A stretch of DNA of 64,000 bases. Source: Companilactobacillus tucceti DSM 20183. Its GTDB lineage: Bacteria > Bacillota > Bacilli > Lactobacillales > Lactobacillaceae. The notes below the pieces were generated by a model that saw nothing but the letters and a program-made list of their open reading frames with translations, had not been told where the DNA came from and searched no databases. Location: the NCBI RefSeq assembly GCF_001434665.1, contig NZ_AZDG01000002.1, positions 62,001 to 126,000 on the forward strand, given 5' to 3'. Shown here one piece after another: positions 34,772-43,319 of this stretch (position 1 is its first letter; the number at the start of each line of letters is the position of its first letter). The position numbers were made by a program, and so were the translations under genes.

Positions 34772-36440
34772 CTTGCGTATTAAGTATTTTTAACAGATCA
34801 TCATAACTAGAAATCTGTTTTATTTTTTCTTTTGGGGTGTTATGGAATATCTTATATAGGTAACTAAATATTTGACGAGATTCTTCTTCTTGATCATTTA
34901 TCACAACATTTAAGATTAAGTTGATTAAATTATTGTTTAAATTTACAGGGTTATCTAACTTTATCGCAAATATATTACCAAATTTAATATTGGCAGTAGC
35001 GTGGGGAACTGCAATTACACCGTCTATTATAAGTTGATTACCAGCTTCCTCACGATTGATCAAGGTTTGAATTAAATCATCTGATAAGAGATCTCTGTTC
35101 TTAAATTCGGATAGACCAATCTTTAAATTGCTTAAGTAATTTCCATTGCTATTAGCAAGATTTAGATAGTTATTTGGCGTCAAAATATTACTTAAATTCT
35201 TATTGATGTAGTAATTACTTGTGATTCTCTTTAAATAGGATATGTGTTGTTGATTGATAATTCCGTTGATAGAAATATCAAATTGTCCAGAATCACCTCG
35301 ATTGGGTCCGTTCATAATGCTTATATCATAATGATTTGTTTTTACAAACTTTTCAAATTCATCTTTTGAGTAGACACTTTTAAGATTGATATTATTGATA
35401 TTTTCTAAAAGAATATTCTCGTTGATATTGGCAATTGAACGTTGGTAAGTGTACATCAGTATTTTAATGTTTTTATCTTCAGACATTATGTCCATAGCTC
35501 TTACGACATATAGACCAATATATTCATCATTGATGGAAATATCAGGTATTTTGTTTTCGATAGTTTTTCTAAAGTCATTAGCTAGATCAAAAGCAAAAGG
35601 ATTCTTTATTTTGATATCTTTTATTTGTTTGATAAGAGACGCTGATATGAAAGTAGGGAACAAGTTATTACGGCATAAGTGTTCTGTAATATCCGTTACT
35701 AAAGTAGTTTCATCTAAACGTAATCCATATTTGTTAGTTACTTTTCTTAAAACTTCTTTGATGAATGAGGTATTTAGTTTGTTTAGTGTTTCTATTTTAT
35801 CTAAATAAAAGTCCTGTGTATCTTCAACTTTACAAATATTTAATGCAATAAGTTGTGCTGTGATCTGCTTTGATACAAGGTACTTATTCACTTCTGGCGG
35901 GATATATTGCTTATTCTTTTCAATTATCTTATTAATGGTAGGTAAGTCTAATTCAGGTATATTCTGAATGAACTTGGGATTATTGAAAATTAAATAAGCT
36001 AATAAATCTACTTCAGTTATTTTTTTGAATTCAATTTGATAGCCTTTACCTATTTTTGAAACTATATTGATAAATCCGTGGTAACGATTATTCAATCTTT
36101 CAACTGTATTAGTCACTTCTCTTTTGGAAAGGTAAGTCTCGGCCATTAGATTGTCTATACTTTTATTTTTTAAGATTAATAATTTAAATAAAAAAGTTTG
36201 ATCGTCAATTTCAAATTGTTCAATTAAAGATTGAAATTCTCGGTAATTTTTAATTACCATGTGGTATTTGCTACTAGATTTTATCTGAGCAATTGATCTC
36301 TCGATTAGATATTGATTAATTTCGTTAATGTCACGAATGATAGTTCTGCGTGAACTATTTACTTTTTCGGCCAATTCGGTCCCCGTATAATCATCATTCC
36401 AAAGTAAAATTAAAATTTGTATTTGACGAACATTTAACAT
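34767..36440 (-). CDS. BglG/MtlR-type PRD transcriptional regulator with EIIA-like domain
   Basis: 557 residues. An N-terminal HTH (about 1-60, with YTGTELAEKVNSSRRTIIRDI) is followed by a second HTH-like segment (about 75-125) and two PRD-like helical regions (about 165-370). A poorly conserved EIIB-like segment follows. The C-terminal EIIA_2 domain keeps the phosphorylatable His near 478 in AVPHATAN. Such proteins are activated or silenced by PTS phosphorylation according to sugar supply. It lies 1 base after the MalY-like gene on the same strand as the PTS genes, which are its likely targets. Confidence 0.85.
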   Translation of the reverse strand: MLNVRQIQILILLWNDDYTGTELAEKVNSSRRTIIRDINEINQYLIERSIAQIKSSSKYHMVIKNYREFQSLIEQFEIDDQTFLFKLLILKNKSIDNLMAETYLSKREVTNTVERLNNRYHGFINIVSKIGKGYQIEFKKITEVDLLAYLIFNNPKFIQNIPELDLPTINKIIEKNKQYIPPEVNKYLVSKQITAQLIALNICKVEDTQDFYLDKIETLNKLNTSFIKEVLRKVTNKYGLRLDETTLVTDITEHLCRNNLFPTFISASLIKQIKDIKIKNPFAFDLANDFRKTIENKIPDISINDEYIGLYVVRAMDIMSEDKNIKILMYTYQRSIANINENILLENINNINLKSVYSKDEFEKFVKTNHYDISIMNGPNRGDSGQFDISINGIINQQHISYLKRITSNYYINKNLSNILTPNNYLNLANSNGNYLSNLKIGLSEFKNRDLLSDDLIQTLINREEAGNQLIIDGVIAVPHATANIKFGNIFAIKLDNPVNLNNNLINLILNVVINDQEEESRQIFSYLYKIFHNTPKEKIKQISSYDDLLKILNTQE

Positions 36441-36441
36441 A

Positions 36442-37608
36442 TTAACTGCGAATGCCCAACTCCATTCGCTTCAAACCCTCCTCTAGTTTGATTTTAGGAC
36501 AGGCGATATTCATCCTTAAATAATTACTATCTCCATATGTTGTACCAGGCATTATGCCAACTTTACCTTTATTAATTAGTTTGTCCTGTAGTTCATCCAT
36601 TGAAATATTCAACTTAGAAACGTCCATCCATGCTAAGTAGGTTGCTTGTGGTATTTTGAAACTTATCATAGGAAACTTTTCTTTGAGAAACTTATCAATG
36701 ATCATAAAATTTTCATGAAGGTAAGGTACCAGTTGGTCTACGTATTCAACACCTTCTTCACTATATGCTGCCATTTGTGCATACATCCCTAATATACTTA
36801 CTGATGATAAAGCATTTTTATCTTTTAATTCAACTAAAAAGGCATTTTTTAATTCTTCATCGGGAATAAATGTATAAGAACCTATTAAACCAGGAGTGTT
36901 AAAGGTTTTTGAACCGGAAGAACAAATAACGACATTTTTTTGAGTGATATTTGTGATAGGGATGTATTTTGATCCAGGATAAACAATATCTTTGTGAATA
37001 TCGTCAGAAATGACAAAGACTTTGTATTTGTCACAGATTTGCGTAATTCTTTCCAATTCCTCTTTAGTGAATACTTTACCAGTTGGATTATGTGGATTTG
37101 TTAAAAGAAAAATCTTGGTCTGTTTTTGTGATATTACTGCTTCAAAAGAATCCCAATCTATCTTATAGCCGGATTGGGCACTACCTAACCTTATTGGTAT
37201 TAACATGCGGTTGTTTTGCTCAATTACTTTATAAAAGGCATCATACATTGGTGTGAATGTCGCTACAGCCTCATTTTCATTTGATAGTAAACGAATAAAT
37301 GTTGCAACACTGAAAATAACACTAGGACTATATACGATCCACTCTGGGTCTATTGTTGCTTGATCTCTTTTCTCATACCAACAGGTAATACTGTTTTTAT
37401 AGTCATCGTGGTTCCATCGTGAATAGCCATAAATGGGATGTTCAATACGTTTCTTTATGGCAGTTTGTACAGATTCAGGAACCGGAAAATCAGTGTCTGA
37501 AATAGAGAAGGGGAGAATATCATTTCTTCCAAAGCGGTCAGCGATGTAATCCCATTGTGTACTGTAAGTATTTTTACGATCAATAACATTATCAAAATTA
37601 TATTTCAT
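36442..37608 (-). CDS. MalY/PatB-type PLP enzyme (cystathionine beta-lyase family)
   Basis: 388 residues, fold-type I aminotransferase. NPHNPTGK (171-178), Asp202 in VISDDIHKD and the PLP lysine K234 in CSSGSKTFNTPGL are present, and WDYIADRFGRNDILPFSISDTDF is the MalY/PatB start. The family cleaves C-S bonds (cystathionine, cysteine, S-methyl compounds) to pyruvate, ammonia and a thiol. E. coli MalY also modulates a sugar regulator and sits beside a PTS gene, the same context as here. Probably cotranscribed with the regulator (1-base gap). A terminator separates it from the EIIBC gene. Confidence 0.87.
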   Translation of the reverse strand: MKYNFDNVIDRKNTYSTQWDYIADRFGRNDILPFSISDTDFPVPESVQTAIKKRIEHPIYGYSRWNHDDYKNSITCWYEKRDQATIDPEWIVYSPSVIFSVATFIRLLSNENEAVATFTPMYDAFYKVIEQNNRMLIPIRLGSAQSGYKIDWDSFEAVISQKQTKIFLLTNPHNPTGKVFTKEELERITQICDKYKVFVISDDIHKDIVYPGSKYIPITNITQKNVVICSSGSKTFNTPGLIGSYTFIPDEELKNAFLVELKDKNALSSVSILGMYAQMAAYSEEGVEYVDQLVPYLHENFMIIDKFLKEKFPMISFKIPQATYLAWMDVSKLNISMDELQDKLINKGKVGIMPGTTYGDSNYLRMNIACPKIKLEEGLKRMELGIRS

Positions 37609-37622
37609 AAGTTTTTCCTTTC

Positions 37623-37658
37623 AAAAAAGGGGATGTGACATAGTCATTCCCCTTTTTT
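37623..37658 (-). terminator. Terminator, hairpin repeat copy B
   Basis: AAAAAAGGGG (37623-37632) pairs with CCCCTTTTTT (37649-37658), with an inner TGAC/GTCA stem. It follows the EIIBC gene on the minus strand. The stem layout and the flanking 38 bases repeat those at 2328-2398. Confidence 0.85.
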
Positions 37659-37684
37659 AGTTTCCAAATTTTTATTGACTAAAC

Positions 37685-37795
37685 GTGTCACAAAAGGCTG
37701 CAACCTACACATAGCTACGAACCACGAATGATTGATGGTGCTAATCATTCGTGCCTCTAGACTATGCTCCGGTGGCAAACCACCTTTTGTCACAC
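37685..37795. repeat. 111-bp element with imperfect terminal inverted repeats
   Basis: GTGTCACAAAAGG (37685-37697) and CCTTTTGTCACAC (37783-37795) are inverted repeats with one mismatch. Nested inside are CATAG/CTATG (37710-37714, 37762-37766) and a perfect 11-bp hairpin, CACGAATGATT (37723-37733) with AATCATTCGTG (37743-37753). GGTGG-CAAA-CCACC adds a small stem at 37771-37784. No coding capacity. It looks like a MITE-type element or a long structured 3' UTR behind the EIIBC gene. Confidence 0.6.
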
Positions 37796-37806
37796 TCTCT
37801 TCAAAT

Positions 37807-39240
37807 TTAAGCGGCTTTTGCTTCTTTTGCGGCTTGTTTTTTAAGCCAGTGACTCTTGAAAGTAATAATGAATAGTACATTTAGAGCTAATCCAACAGCA
37901 ACACATAAGTAGAACCAATACCATGGTGATTCTAGACCTATTAGTGGATCAAAGATACCAATACCAGGAGCTGTTCTTTCAACGTTTAAGAAAATTGTTA
38001 AAGCACCTGTGATACCTCCAGCCAAAGTGTTAGCTGTAATCATTGGAAGTGGTGCGGCTAGTGCATAAGGGATAGCTGGTTCTGTAGCAACAGTCATACC
38101 AACTAAGAAAGCTGACCAAGAAGCGGCTCTTTCTTGTTTTGAGAAAATTGATGGTTTGATCCAAGTTGCAATAGCAGCGGCCATTGGTGGAAGTAAAGTT
38201 ACAACACCAACAATACCGTACCAGTTGAATACGTGTGAACTAAGTAGTGAAAAACTAAAGAACCAAGCTGTTTTGTTGATAGGACCACCCATATCAAAGG
38301 CTAACATTGCTCCAACTATGAATCCACCAAGGACTTTCATTGAAGTTGGGATGTTTTGTAGGAATGTTAACATAACACTCATTAACCAAGCCATTGCTGG
38401 ACCGAGTAAGAAGTAAGTTAGTAATCCGAAGACTAATAGTGTAACAAATGGAATGATCATGTATCCTAATACTGATTGGAAATTCTTACCTAGTTTAAGT
38501 TTCTTGAAGTATTTAACAAAATAACCAACAGAAAGACCGATAACGATAGCACCTAAGAAACCGGCACCAGATTTAGTACCAAGTAGTTCATTATCATTTG
38601 CTAAAAATGTAACTAAGAAAGCTGGAGCAAAAGCAGGCTTATCAGAAATTGCATAAGCAATATAGGCACCCATGATGGGAATCATGAATTGAAAGCCTAA
38701 ATTACCAATGCTAGTAATGATCCAGGCTATTGAAGGAGAAGTCCCTTTTCCTAGAGGAGTATTTGGCATTCCAAATTGTACCATCATGCTACCAATAGCA
38801 ATTAAAAGACCACCACCGATAACGAATGGTAATGCGGCCGATACACCGGCCATTAAGTAGCTCATAACACCTTCAGTAACTTTTTCTTGGTCAGAACCTA
38901 ATTTAACTTTAGAAGCTGAAAGTACGTGAGCGTTACCTTCCAAGTCATCAAATAATGTATCAATATGTTTTAAAGCTTCAGATACAGGTAATTCAACAAC
39001 TTTCTTTTGATTAAATCTTTCTTTATCATGATCTGTCAATCCTTTTCCGATTGCTAGGATAACGTAATCAGCTTCAGAAATTTGTTCAGGAGTTAATTTG
39101 TTTTCAACACCGCTGGCACCTTGTGTTTCCACATGTACTTCATAGCCAAGTGATTTTGCTTTTTCTTCAATAGCTTCGGCTACCATATATGTGTGAGCAA
39201 TGCCGGCAGGACAGTTTGTAACAGCTACTATCTTTGTCAT
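37807..39240 (-). CDS. Fructose-family PTS transporter, EIIBC
   Basis: 477 residues: a IIB domain with the phospho-cysteine C10 in TNCPAGIAHTYM, then a IIC membrane domain from about 125 (YLMAGVSAALPFVIGGGLLIA) with DMGGPINKTAW and ATEPAIPYALAAP. It differs from FruA at 15.6 kb in lacking a fused IIA, which is encoded just upstream. The transported sugar may be fructose, mannose-related or another hexose; the sequence does not decide. It starts 12 bases after the EIIA gene. Confidence 0.93.
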   Translation of the reverse strand: MTKIVAVTNCPAGIAHTYMVAEAIEEKAKSLGYEVHVETQGASGVENKLTPEQISEADYVILAIGKGLTDHDKERFNQKKVVELPVSEALKHIDTLFDDLEGNAHVLSASKVKLGSDQEKVTEGVMSYLMAGVSAALPFVIGGGLLIAIGSMMVQFGMPNTPLGKGTSPSIAWIITSIGNLGFQFMIPIMGAYIAYAISDKPAFAPAFLVTFLANDNELLGTKSGAGFLGAIVIGLSVGYFVKYFKKLKLGKNFQSVLGYMIIPFVTLLVFGLLTYFLLGPAMAWLMSVMLTFLQNIPTSMKVLGGFIVGAMLAFDMGGPINKTAWFFSFSLLSSHVFNWYGIVGVVTLLPPMAAAIATWIKPSIFSKQERAASWSAFLVGMTVATEPAIPYALAAPLPMITANTLAGGITGALTIFLNVERTAPGIGIFDPLIGLESPWYWFYLCVAVGLALNVLFIITFKSHWLKKQAAKEAKAA

Positions 39241-39252
39241 AAGATCACCTCA

Positions 39253-39699
39253 TTAATTATTAACTATGTTATTTATTGCATCGAATACTTCGGTTTCTGA
39301 ACCATTCTTTAATATTTTTACAAAATCTTTGTGAACCAATTTACGACTAAGCTTTGCTAATAATTTCAAATGTTCGTCTGCTTGGTCATCGGGAACTAAT
39401 AAACTAATAAATGTATTTACGGGTTTGCCGTCAAGTGAGTCCCATTCAATATCTGAACTGCTACGGCCAAATAAAATTGTTGCACTTTTAATGTTATTTG
39501 AAAGTGCATGTGGGATAGCAACTCCATTGCCAAAACCAGTTGTTGACTCTTCTTCACGTTCTAGGTAATCTTTAACTAATTCAGACTTATCATTAATTAT
39601 ATTTATGTTAAATGCTAAGTCTGCTAACGATTCCATTATTTCTTTTTGGGTTGAACCTTCTAGGTTCATGTTTATGTGATTGATTTCAAAAATACTCAT
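39253..39699 (-). CDS. Fructose-family PTS EIIA component
   Basis: 148 residues, PTS_EIIA_2 fold. The phosphorylated His64 lies in GVAIPHALS, and TTGFGNG precedes it as in all fructose-type IIA domains. It passes phosphate from HPr to the IIB domain of the neighbouring EIIBC. First gene of the PTS unit; AAAGGAG lies upstream of the ATG. The 191-base gap to cvfB contains a probable cre site and divergent promoters. Confidence 0.93.
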   Translation of the reverse strand: MSIFEINHINMNLEGSTQKEIMESLADLAFNINIINDKSELVKDYLEREEESTTGFGNGVAIPHALSNNIKSATILFGRSSSDIEWDSLDGKPVNTFISLLVPDDQADEHLKLLAKLSRKLVHKDFVKILKNGSETEVFDAINNIVNN

Positions 39700-39748
39700 A
39701 TGTCTTGGCTCCTTTGTTTGTTCTATTTGATTTCAAATACATTGTATG

Positions 39749-39762
39749 AGAAAACGGTTACA
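39749..39762. promoter_or_regulatory. Candidate CcpA site (cre) of the second PTS operon
   Basis: AGAAAACGGTTACA fits TGNNARCGNWWWCA with one mismatch (A for the first T). It overlaps the region just upstream of a TACAAT -10 box on the minus strand (complement of 39741-39746), consistent with repression by CcpA. Confidence 0.55.
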
Positions 39763-39848
39763 TTTTTAATGTGCAAATTGTCACTAAGGTGTGACAAAGG
39801 AATTTTGTTAGTTGCTACTGTCAAAATTATGAAAAGTCTTCCTATTAC

Positions 39849-39856
39849 TGGTAGAA
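39849..39856 (+). promoter_or_regulatory. Probable extended -10 of cvfB
   Basis: TGG immediately followed by TAGAAT (39851-39856), about 35 bases before the cvfB ATG. No good -35 seen. Confidence 0.4.
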
Positions 39857-39890
39857 TAGAGAAGCAAATAAAAAAAGAATATGGTGAATT

Positions 39891-40751
39891 ATGGAACTAA
39901 AAGATATGTATGGGAATGTACTTGTCGGTACAGTTACAGACTTAAATAAAGATGAAGCTTTTGTTCAAATCGAAGGTAATACTTTTGCTTTGAAGTTAAG
40001 TGAATTAAATGAGATCCCTGAATTAGGGGATGAGATGGCTGGTTTTGTGTATGAAAATCAGTCTCGTAAAAATCGTATGACTACTAATCTTCCAGGTGTT
40101 TTACAAGGTGTTTGGGATTTTGCAAAAGTAACCGAGGTCAGAACGGATCTTGGTGTTTTTGTAGATATTGGATTAGACGATAAAGATATTGTTGTTTCGT
40201 TAGATGATCTACCATTAGAGCACTCCGAATGGCCCAAAAAGGGAGATACACTAATGGTTAAACTAGTTATAGACCACAAGGGACGTTTATGGGGAAAATT
40301 AGCTGATTTAAATATTTATATGCAATTAATGCGTAGTGCTAATTTGGAAGACAAAAATAAAAATAAAGAAGCTACTGTTATAGCTATTAGAAATTCTGGT
40401 ACTTTCGTCATTACAGAAGATTATTATCTAGGGTTCATTCATCAAAATGAACAAGATGGACCAATGCATATCGGCCAACATGTCACAGCGCGTGTAATTG
40501 GATCAAGTCATAGAAGATTGAATCTATCAATGAAACCTCGTGCTTATGAAGAAATAAGCCCTGATGCTCAAATGATTATGGCTGTTTTGGAACATGCTAG
40601 AGACGGTAAAATTCCATATACAGATAAAAGTGATCCAGATTCAATTCGTGAGTATTTTGGTATTAGTAAAGGTAGTTTTAAGCGTGCTTTAGGTAACTTG
40701 ATGAAGCAAGGTAAAATTGAACAAAAAGATGGTTATACTTATTTAAAGTAG
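39891..40751 (+). CDS. cvfB: CvfB/YitL-type S1 RNA-binding protein
   Basis: 286 residues with three S1-like OB domains (about 1-60, 65-135, 150-215) and a C-terminal winged helix (about 225-286, IREYFGISKGSFKRALGNLMKQG then a short beta hairpin). GVFVDIGLDDKDIVVSLDDLP is a typical S1 segment. CvfB homologues bind RNA and influence virulence and translation in staphylococci. The Shine-Dalgarno sequence is weak and close (GGTGA, 3 bases from the ATG), so initiation may be modest. Followed 9 bases later by xerD. Confidence 0.88.
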   Translation: MELKDMYGNVLVGTVTDLNKDEAFVQIEGNTFALKLSELNEIPELGDEMAGFVYENQSRKNRMTTNLPGVLQGVWDFAKVTEVRTDLGVFVDIGLDDKDIVVSLDDLPLEHSEWPKKGDTLMVKLVIDHKGRLWGKLADLNIYMQLMRSANLEDKNKNKEATVIAIRNSGTFVITEDYYLGFIHQNEQDGPMHIGQHVTARVIGSSHRRLNLSMKPRAYEEISPDAQMIMAVLEHARDGKIPYTDKSDPDSIREYFGISKGSFKRALGNLMKQGKIEQKDGYTYLK

Positions 40752-40760
40752 GGTGATTAT

Positions 40761-41675
40761 TTGGATAAAACACTAAAAAATCAAGCTATGTTAGATGCTT
40801 TGAATGATTATTCGCGTTTCTTACGATTAGATCGTGGTCTTTCGAAAAATACAATTATTTCATATCATCAAGATTTATATGAGTACAGTTGTTATTTGGA
40901 AAAGAACAATATAAGCAGTTACCCTAAAGATCATTTTTTAGTGACTAATTTTTTTGTCGACCAAGACAAACAAAAAAAGTCCAAAACATCTCAAATGAGA
41001 ATGTTTTCGGCTTTAAAAAAATTCTATCAGTGGTTAGAACTGACGGATAAAATCGAAAGTAATCCGATGAATGAGTTGGATGCTCCTAAAAAGGGCTCTC
41101 ATTTACCGGTTGTTTTGTCGATGGATGAAGTTGATTCATTAATAGAATCACCTGATATTTCTATGCCTCTAGGTGTACGTGATCGGGCCATATTTGAAGT
41201 GATGTACGCAACTGGATTACGTGTAAGTGAACTGGTCAACCTTTCGATGGATGATCTTCATTTGGATCTTGGTCTTATTAAAACCTTGGGAAAAGGTGAT
41301 AAAGAAAGACTTTTACCAATTGGAGATACTGCTATTAAATGGTTAAATAAGTATTTTGATGAGACTAGAAATCAATTAGTGGATAAATATGGAGCTCAAA
41401 AAGAAGTTTTTTTGAATTTTCGTGGCAAAAAGTTAACTCGTCAATCCATTTGGAGAATGATAAAAAAATATATTCAAAAAGTTGGTATTAAAAAAGATGT
41501 TACACCCCATACATTGAGACATTCTTTTGCAACTAATCTCTTGGAAAATGGAGCTGATCTTCGGGTAGTACAAGAGTTACTCGGACATTCAGATATTTCT
41601 ACAACGCAAATTTATACGCATATTAATAAAACGCAAATGAAACAAGTTTACAATAGAGCGCATCCACGGGCTTAA
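40761..41675 (+). CDS. xerD: Tyrosine recombinase XerD
   Basis: 304 residues. The N-terminal SAM-like domain (9-95) is followed by the catalytic domain with all six residues: R154 (TGLRVSEL), K178 (GKGDKER), H250 and R253 (HTLRHSF), H276 (LLGHSD) and Y285 (QIYTH). With XerC it resolves chromosome dimers at dif. The start is TTG 40761 with GGGTGAT upstream. Its place before ribT-scpAB is the conserved Lactobacillus arrangement, which makes it XerD rather than a phage integrase. Confidence 0.95.
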   Translation: MDKTLKNQAMLDALNDYSRFLRLDRGLSKNTIISYHQDLYEYSCYLEKNNISSYPKDHFLVTNFFVDQDKQKKSKTSQMRMFSALKKFYQWLELTDKIESNPMNELDAPKKGSHLPVVLSMDEVDSLIESPDISMPLGVRDRAIFEVMYATGLRVSELVNLSMDDLHLDLGLIKTLGKGDKERLLPIGDTAIKWLNKYFDETRNQLVDKYGAQKEVFLNFRGKKLTRQSIWRMIKKYIQKVGIKKDVTPHTLRHSFATNLLENGADLRVVQELLGHSDISTTQIYTHINKTQMKQVYNRAHPRA

Positions 41676-41686
41676 TTGGAGGAATT

Positions 41687-42064
41687 ATGCTAAATAAATA
41701 TAGTGATGAAAATAAGAAGATAGCTATGGGATTCCTTTCATATATTCCGGATTTAAAAGATATGGATAATATGGAACAGGAACTTAGATTGTATGCTGAA
41801 GATGATAATCGACAATTATATTTATGGAAGAGTAACCTTGAAGATTACTCTGGAATAGTTGCTTTGTCTTTTTCTGAGCATACGGTCTTTGTTGAGTATA
41901 TTTCTTTAAATCCTTCATATCGCTCTCAAAGTAATATGTATAAAATATTGGATGAAATTCAGCAAAAATTTTCTAATCAAACTATTCTCGGTAATTTTAA
42001 TCTTGTAAAATTGATCAAAGGCTGGCACAATAAGCAAGCTGAGGAAGTGTCTGAAGAAGAATGA
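41687..42064 (+). CDS. ribT: RibT-like GNAT-fold protein
   Basis: 125 residues. The middle part, with beta strands VALSFSEHTVFVEYISLNPSY then a helix from YRSQSNMYKILDEIQQKF, is GNAT-like with a degenerate acetyl-CoA loop. Homologues called RibT lie between xerD and scpA in lactobacilli and at the end of the riboflavin operon in Bacillus; no enzymatic activity is established. It overlaps scpA by 4 bases (ATGA), so translation is coupled. Confidence 0.82.
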   Translation: MLNKYSDENKKIAMGFLSYIPDLKDMDNMEQELRLYAEDDNRQLYLWKSNLEDYSGIVALSFSEHTVFVEYISLNPSYRSQSNMYKILDEIQQKFSNQTILGNFNLVKLIKGWHNKQAEEVSEEE

Positions 42065-42789
42065 AAAAATTGAACTTGATTTTGACCGATTTTGAAGGTC
42101 CAATTGATTTATTATTACATCTTATTAAAGAATCTAAAATTGATATTTACGATATTCCAATTGCACAGATAACACAGCAGTACTTGGACTATCTTAATAA
42201 GATGAAAGTTTTAGAGTTAGATATTGCCGGAGATTACTTAGTAATGGCTTCTACACTCATGTCTATTAAAAGTAAAATGTTACTTCCAAAGGCACCTGAT
42301 GAATTTGATGATGATGAATTAGAAATGGATGATCCAAGAGATCAATTGGTTTCTCAGTTATTGACTTATCAAACATTCAAACGTGTTTCTGAATATTTTT
42401 CCGAAAAGGAAAAAATACGTAGGTTGTCATTTGATAAAGATGTAAGTATTTCGCAAATTCCGGTTGAGAAATTTTTATTACCAGATTCAATAGCTTTAGA
42501 TGATTTAAAAGAGACCTATATGGATCTTTTGATCAATCAGAATAATCGTCAGCCACAGACTGAAATTATCCAGAACGAAACATTATCTATTGAAGATGCA
42601 GAAGAAAATATTTTGCAAAAATTAACTACAGTTAAAAAAACTAACTTTCAATCACTTTTGAAACTTCATAATGATATTGAAGAAGTTGTTACTAATTTTA
42701 TGGCTATTTTAGAAATGGTCAGGAAGCAACAGGTTTTAGCAATACAAGATGGATATCAAAGTGATTTATTTATTGAATTGAGGAATTAA
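42061..42789 (+). CDS. scpA: Segregation and condensation protein A (kleisin)
   Basis: 242 residues, standard ScpA. LTDFEGPIDLLLHLIKESKIDIYDI is the family's N-terminal SMC-neck-binding region, DYLVMASTLMSIKSKMLLP follows, and the C-terminal winged helix binds the SMC head. An acidic linker lies near 80-95. It joins SMC and ScpB in the condensin complex that organises the nucleoid. It overlaps ribT by 4 bases and is 2 bases from scpB. Confidence 0.97.
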   Translation: MKKLNLILTDFEGPIDLLLHLIKESKIDIYDIPIAQITQQYLDYLNKMKVLELDIAGDYLVMASTLMSIKSKMLLPKAPDEFDDDELEMDDPRDQLVSQLLTYQTFKRVSEYFSEKEKIRRLSFDKDVSISQIPVEKFLLPDSIALDDLKETYMDLLINQNNRQPQTEIIQNETLSIEDAEENILQKLTTVKKTNFQSLLKLHNDIEEVVTNFMAILEMVRKQQVLAIQDGYQSDLFIELRN

Positions 42790-42791
42790 AT

Positions 42792-43316
42792 GTGTATCAA
42801 GCTAAAATTATGGCTTTGCTTTTTGTAGCAGGTGATCAAGGTATTAAAGAAAAAGATTTAGCTGAATTATTAGAAATCGATCGTGCAGCATTAAGGCAAA
42901 GTATTGAACAATTGAAGATTAAGTTAATGAGTGATCAAGATTCTGGTATTATGCTTTTTCAATACAATACTTCATATAAGTTGATAACAAAAAGCGAATA
43001 TAGCGAATTGTTGACAAAGTATTTTAAGACAGGTTTAGGTACAAAACTAAGCCAAGCTGCTTTAGAAGTATTATCGATAATTGCTTATCGTCAACCAATT
43101 ACAAGAATTGAAGTTGATGAAATTAGAGGTGTACAAAGTTCAGGTAGTATAAATACTTTGTTGGCTCGCAAGTTGATCAAAGAAGATGGGAAAAAAGATG
43201 TTATCGGTCATCCCAATCTTTATGTTTTGACAGATGAATTTTTTGATTATTTTGGAATAAAGAGTATTGAAGAACTTCCTAAAATTGAAAAGTTTGAAGA
43301 TTATAAAGAGGAATAA
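42792..43316 (+). CDS. scpB: Segregation and condensation protein B
   Basis: 174 residues with two winged-helix domains (about 1-80 and 90-165). ALEVLSIIAYRQPITRIEVDEIRGV and the NTLLARKLIKEDGKKDVIGHPNLYVLT stretch (positions ~96-150) are the family hallmark. It dimerises on ScpA to complete the SMC condensin. The start is GTG 42792; an overlapping ATG two bases earlier is out of frame. AGGAATT provides a moderate Shine-Dalgarno sequence inside scpA. Confidence 0.96.
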   Translation: MYQAKIMALLFVAGDQGIKEKDLAELLEIDRAALRQSIEQLKIKLMSDQDSGIMLFQYNTSYKLITKSEYSELLTKYFKTGLGTKLSQAALEVLSIIAYRQPITRIEVDEIRGVQSSGSINTLLARKLIKEDGKKDVIGHPNLYVLTDEFFDYFGIKSIEELPKIEKFEDYKEE

Positions 43317-43319
43317 TAA

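Noticed and set aside
37685-37795. Short repeats considered as a CRISPR array
   Set aside because: The repeats are inverted and nested, occur once each, and there are no spacers or cas genes. No CRISPR array was seen anywhere in the window.
37644-37880. Minus-strand open frame over the 37.7-kb repeat and the EIIBC end
   Set aside because: It overlaps the EIIBC coding region in another frame and consists mainly of repeat sequence.
39676-39900. Plus-strand open frame across the EIIA-cvfB gap
   Set aside because: It runs through the promoter region and the start of both genes, has no ribosome binding site and no protein-like composition.
40761-41675. Tyrosine recombinase considered as a phage or island integrase
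   Set aside because: Its position in the xerD-ribT-scpA-scpB cluster, the ordinary length and the lack of att-like repeats or phage genes make it chromosomal XerD.
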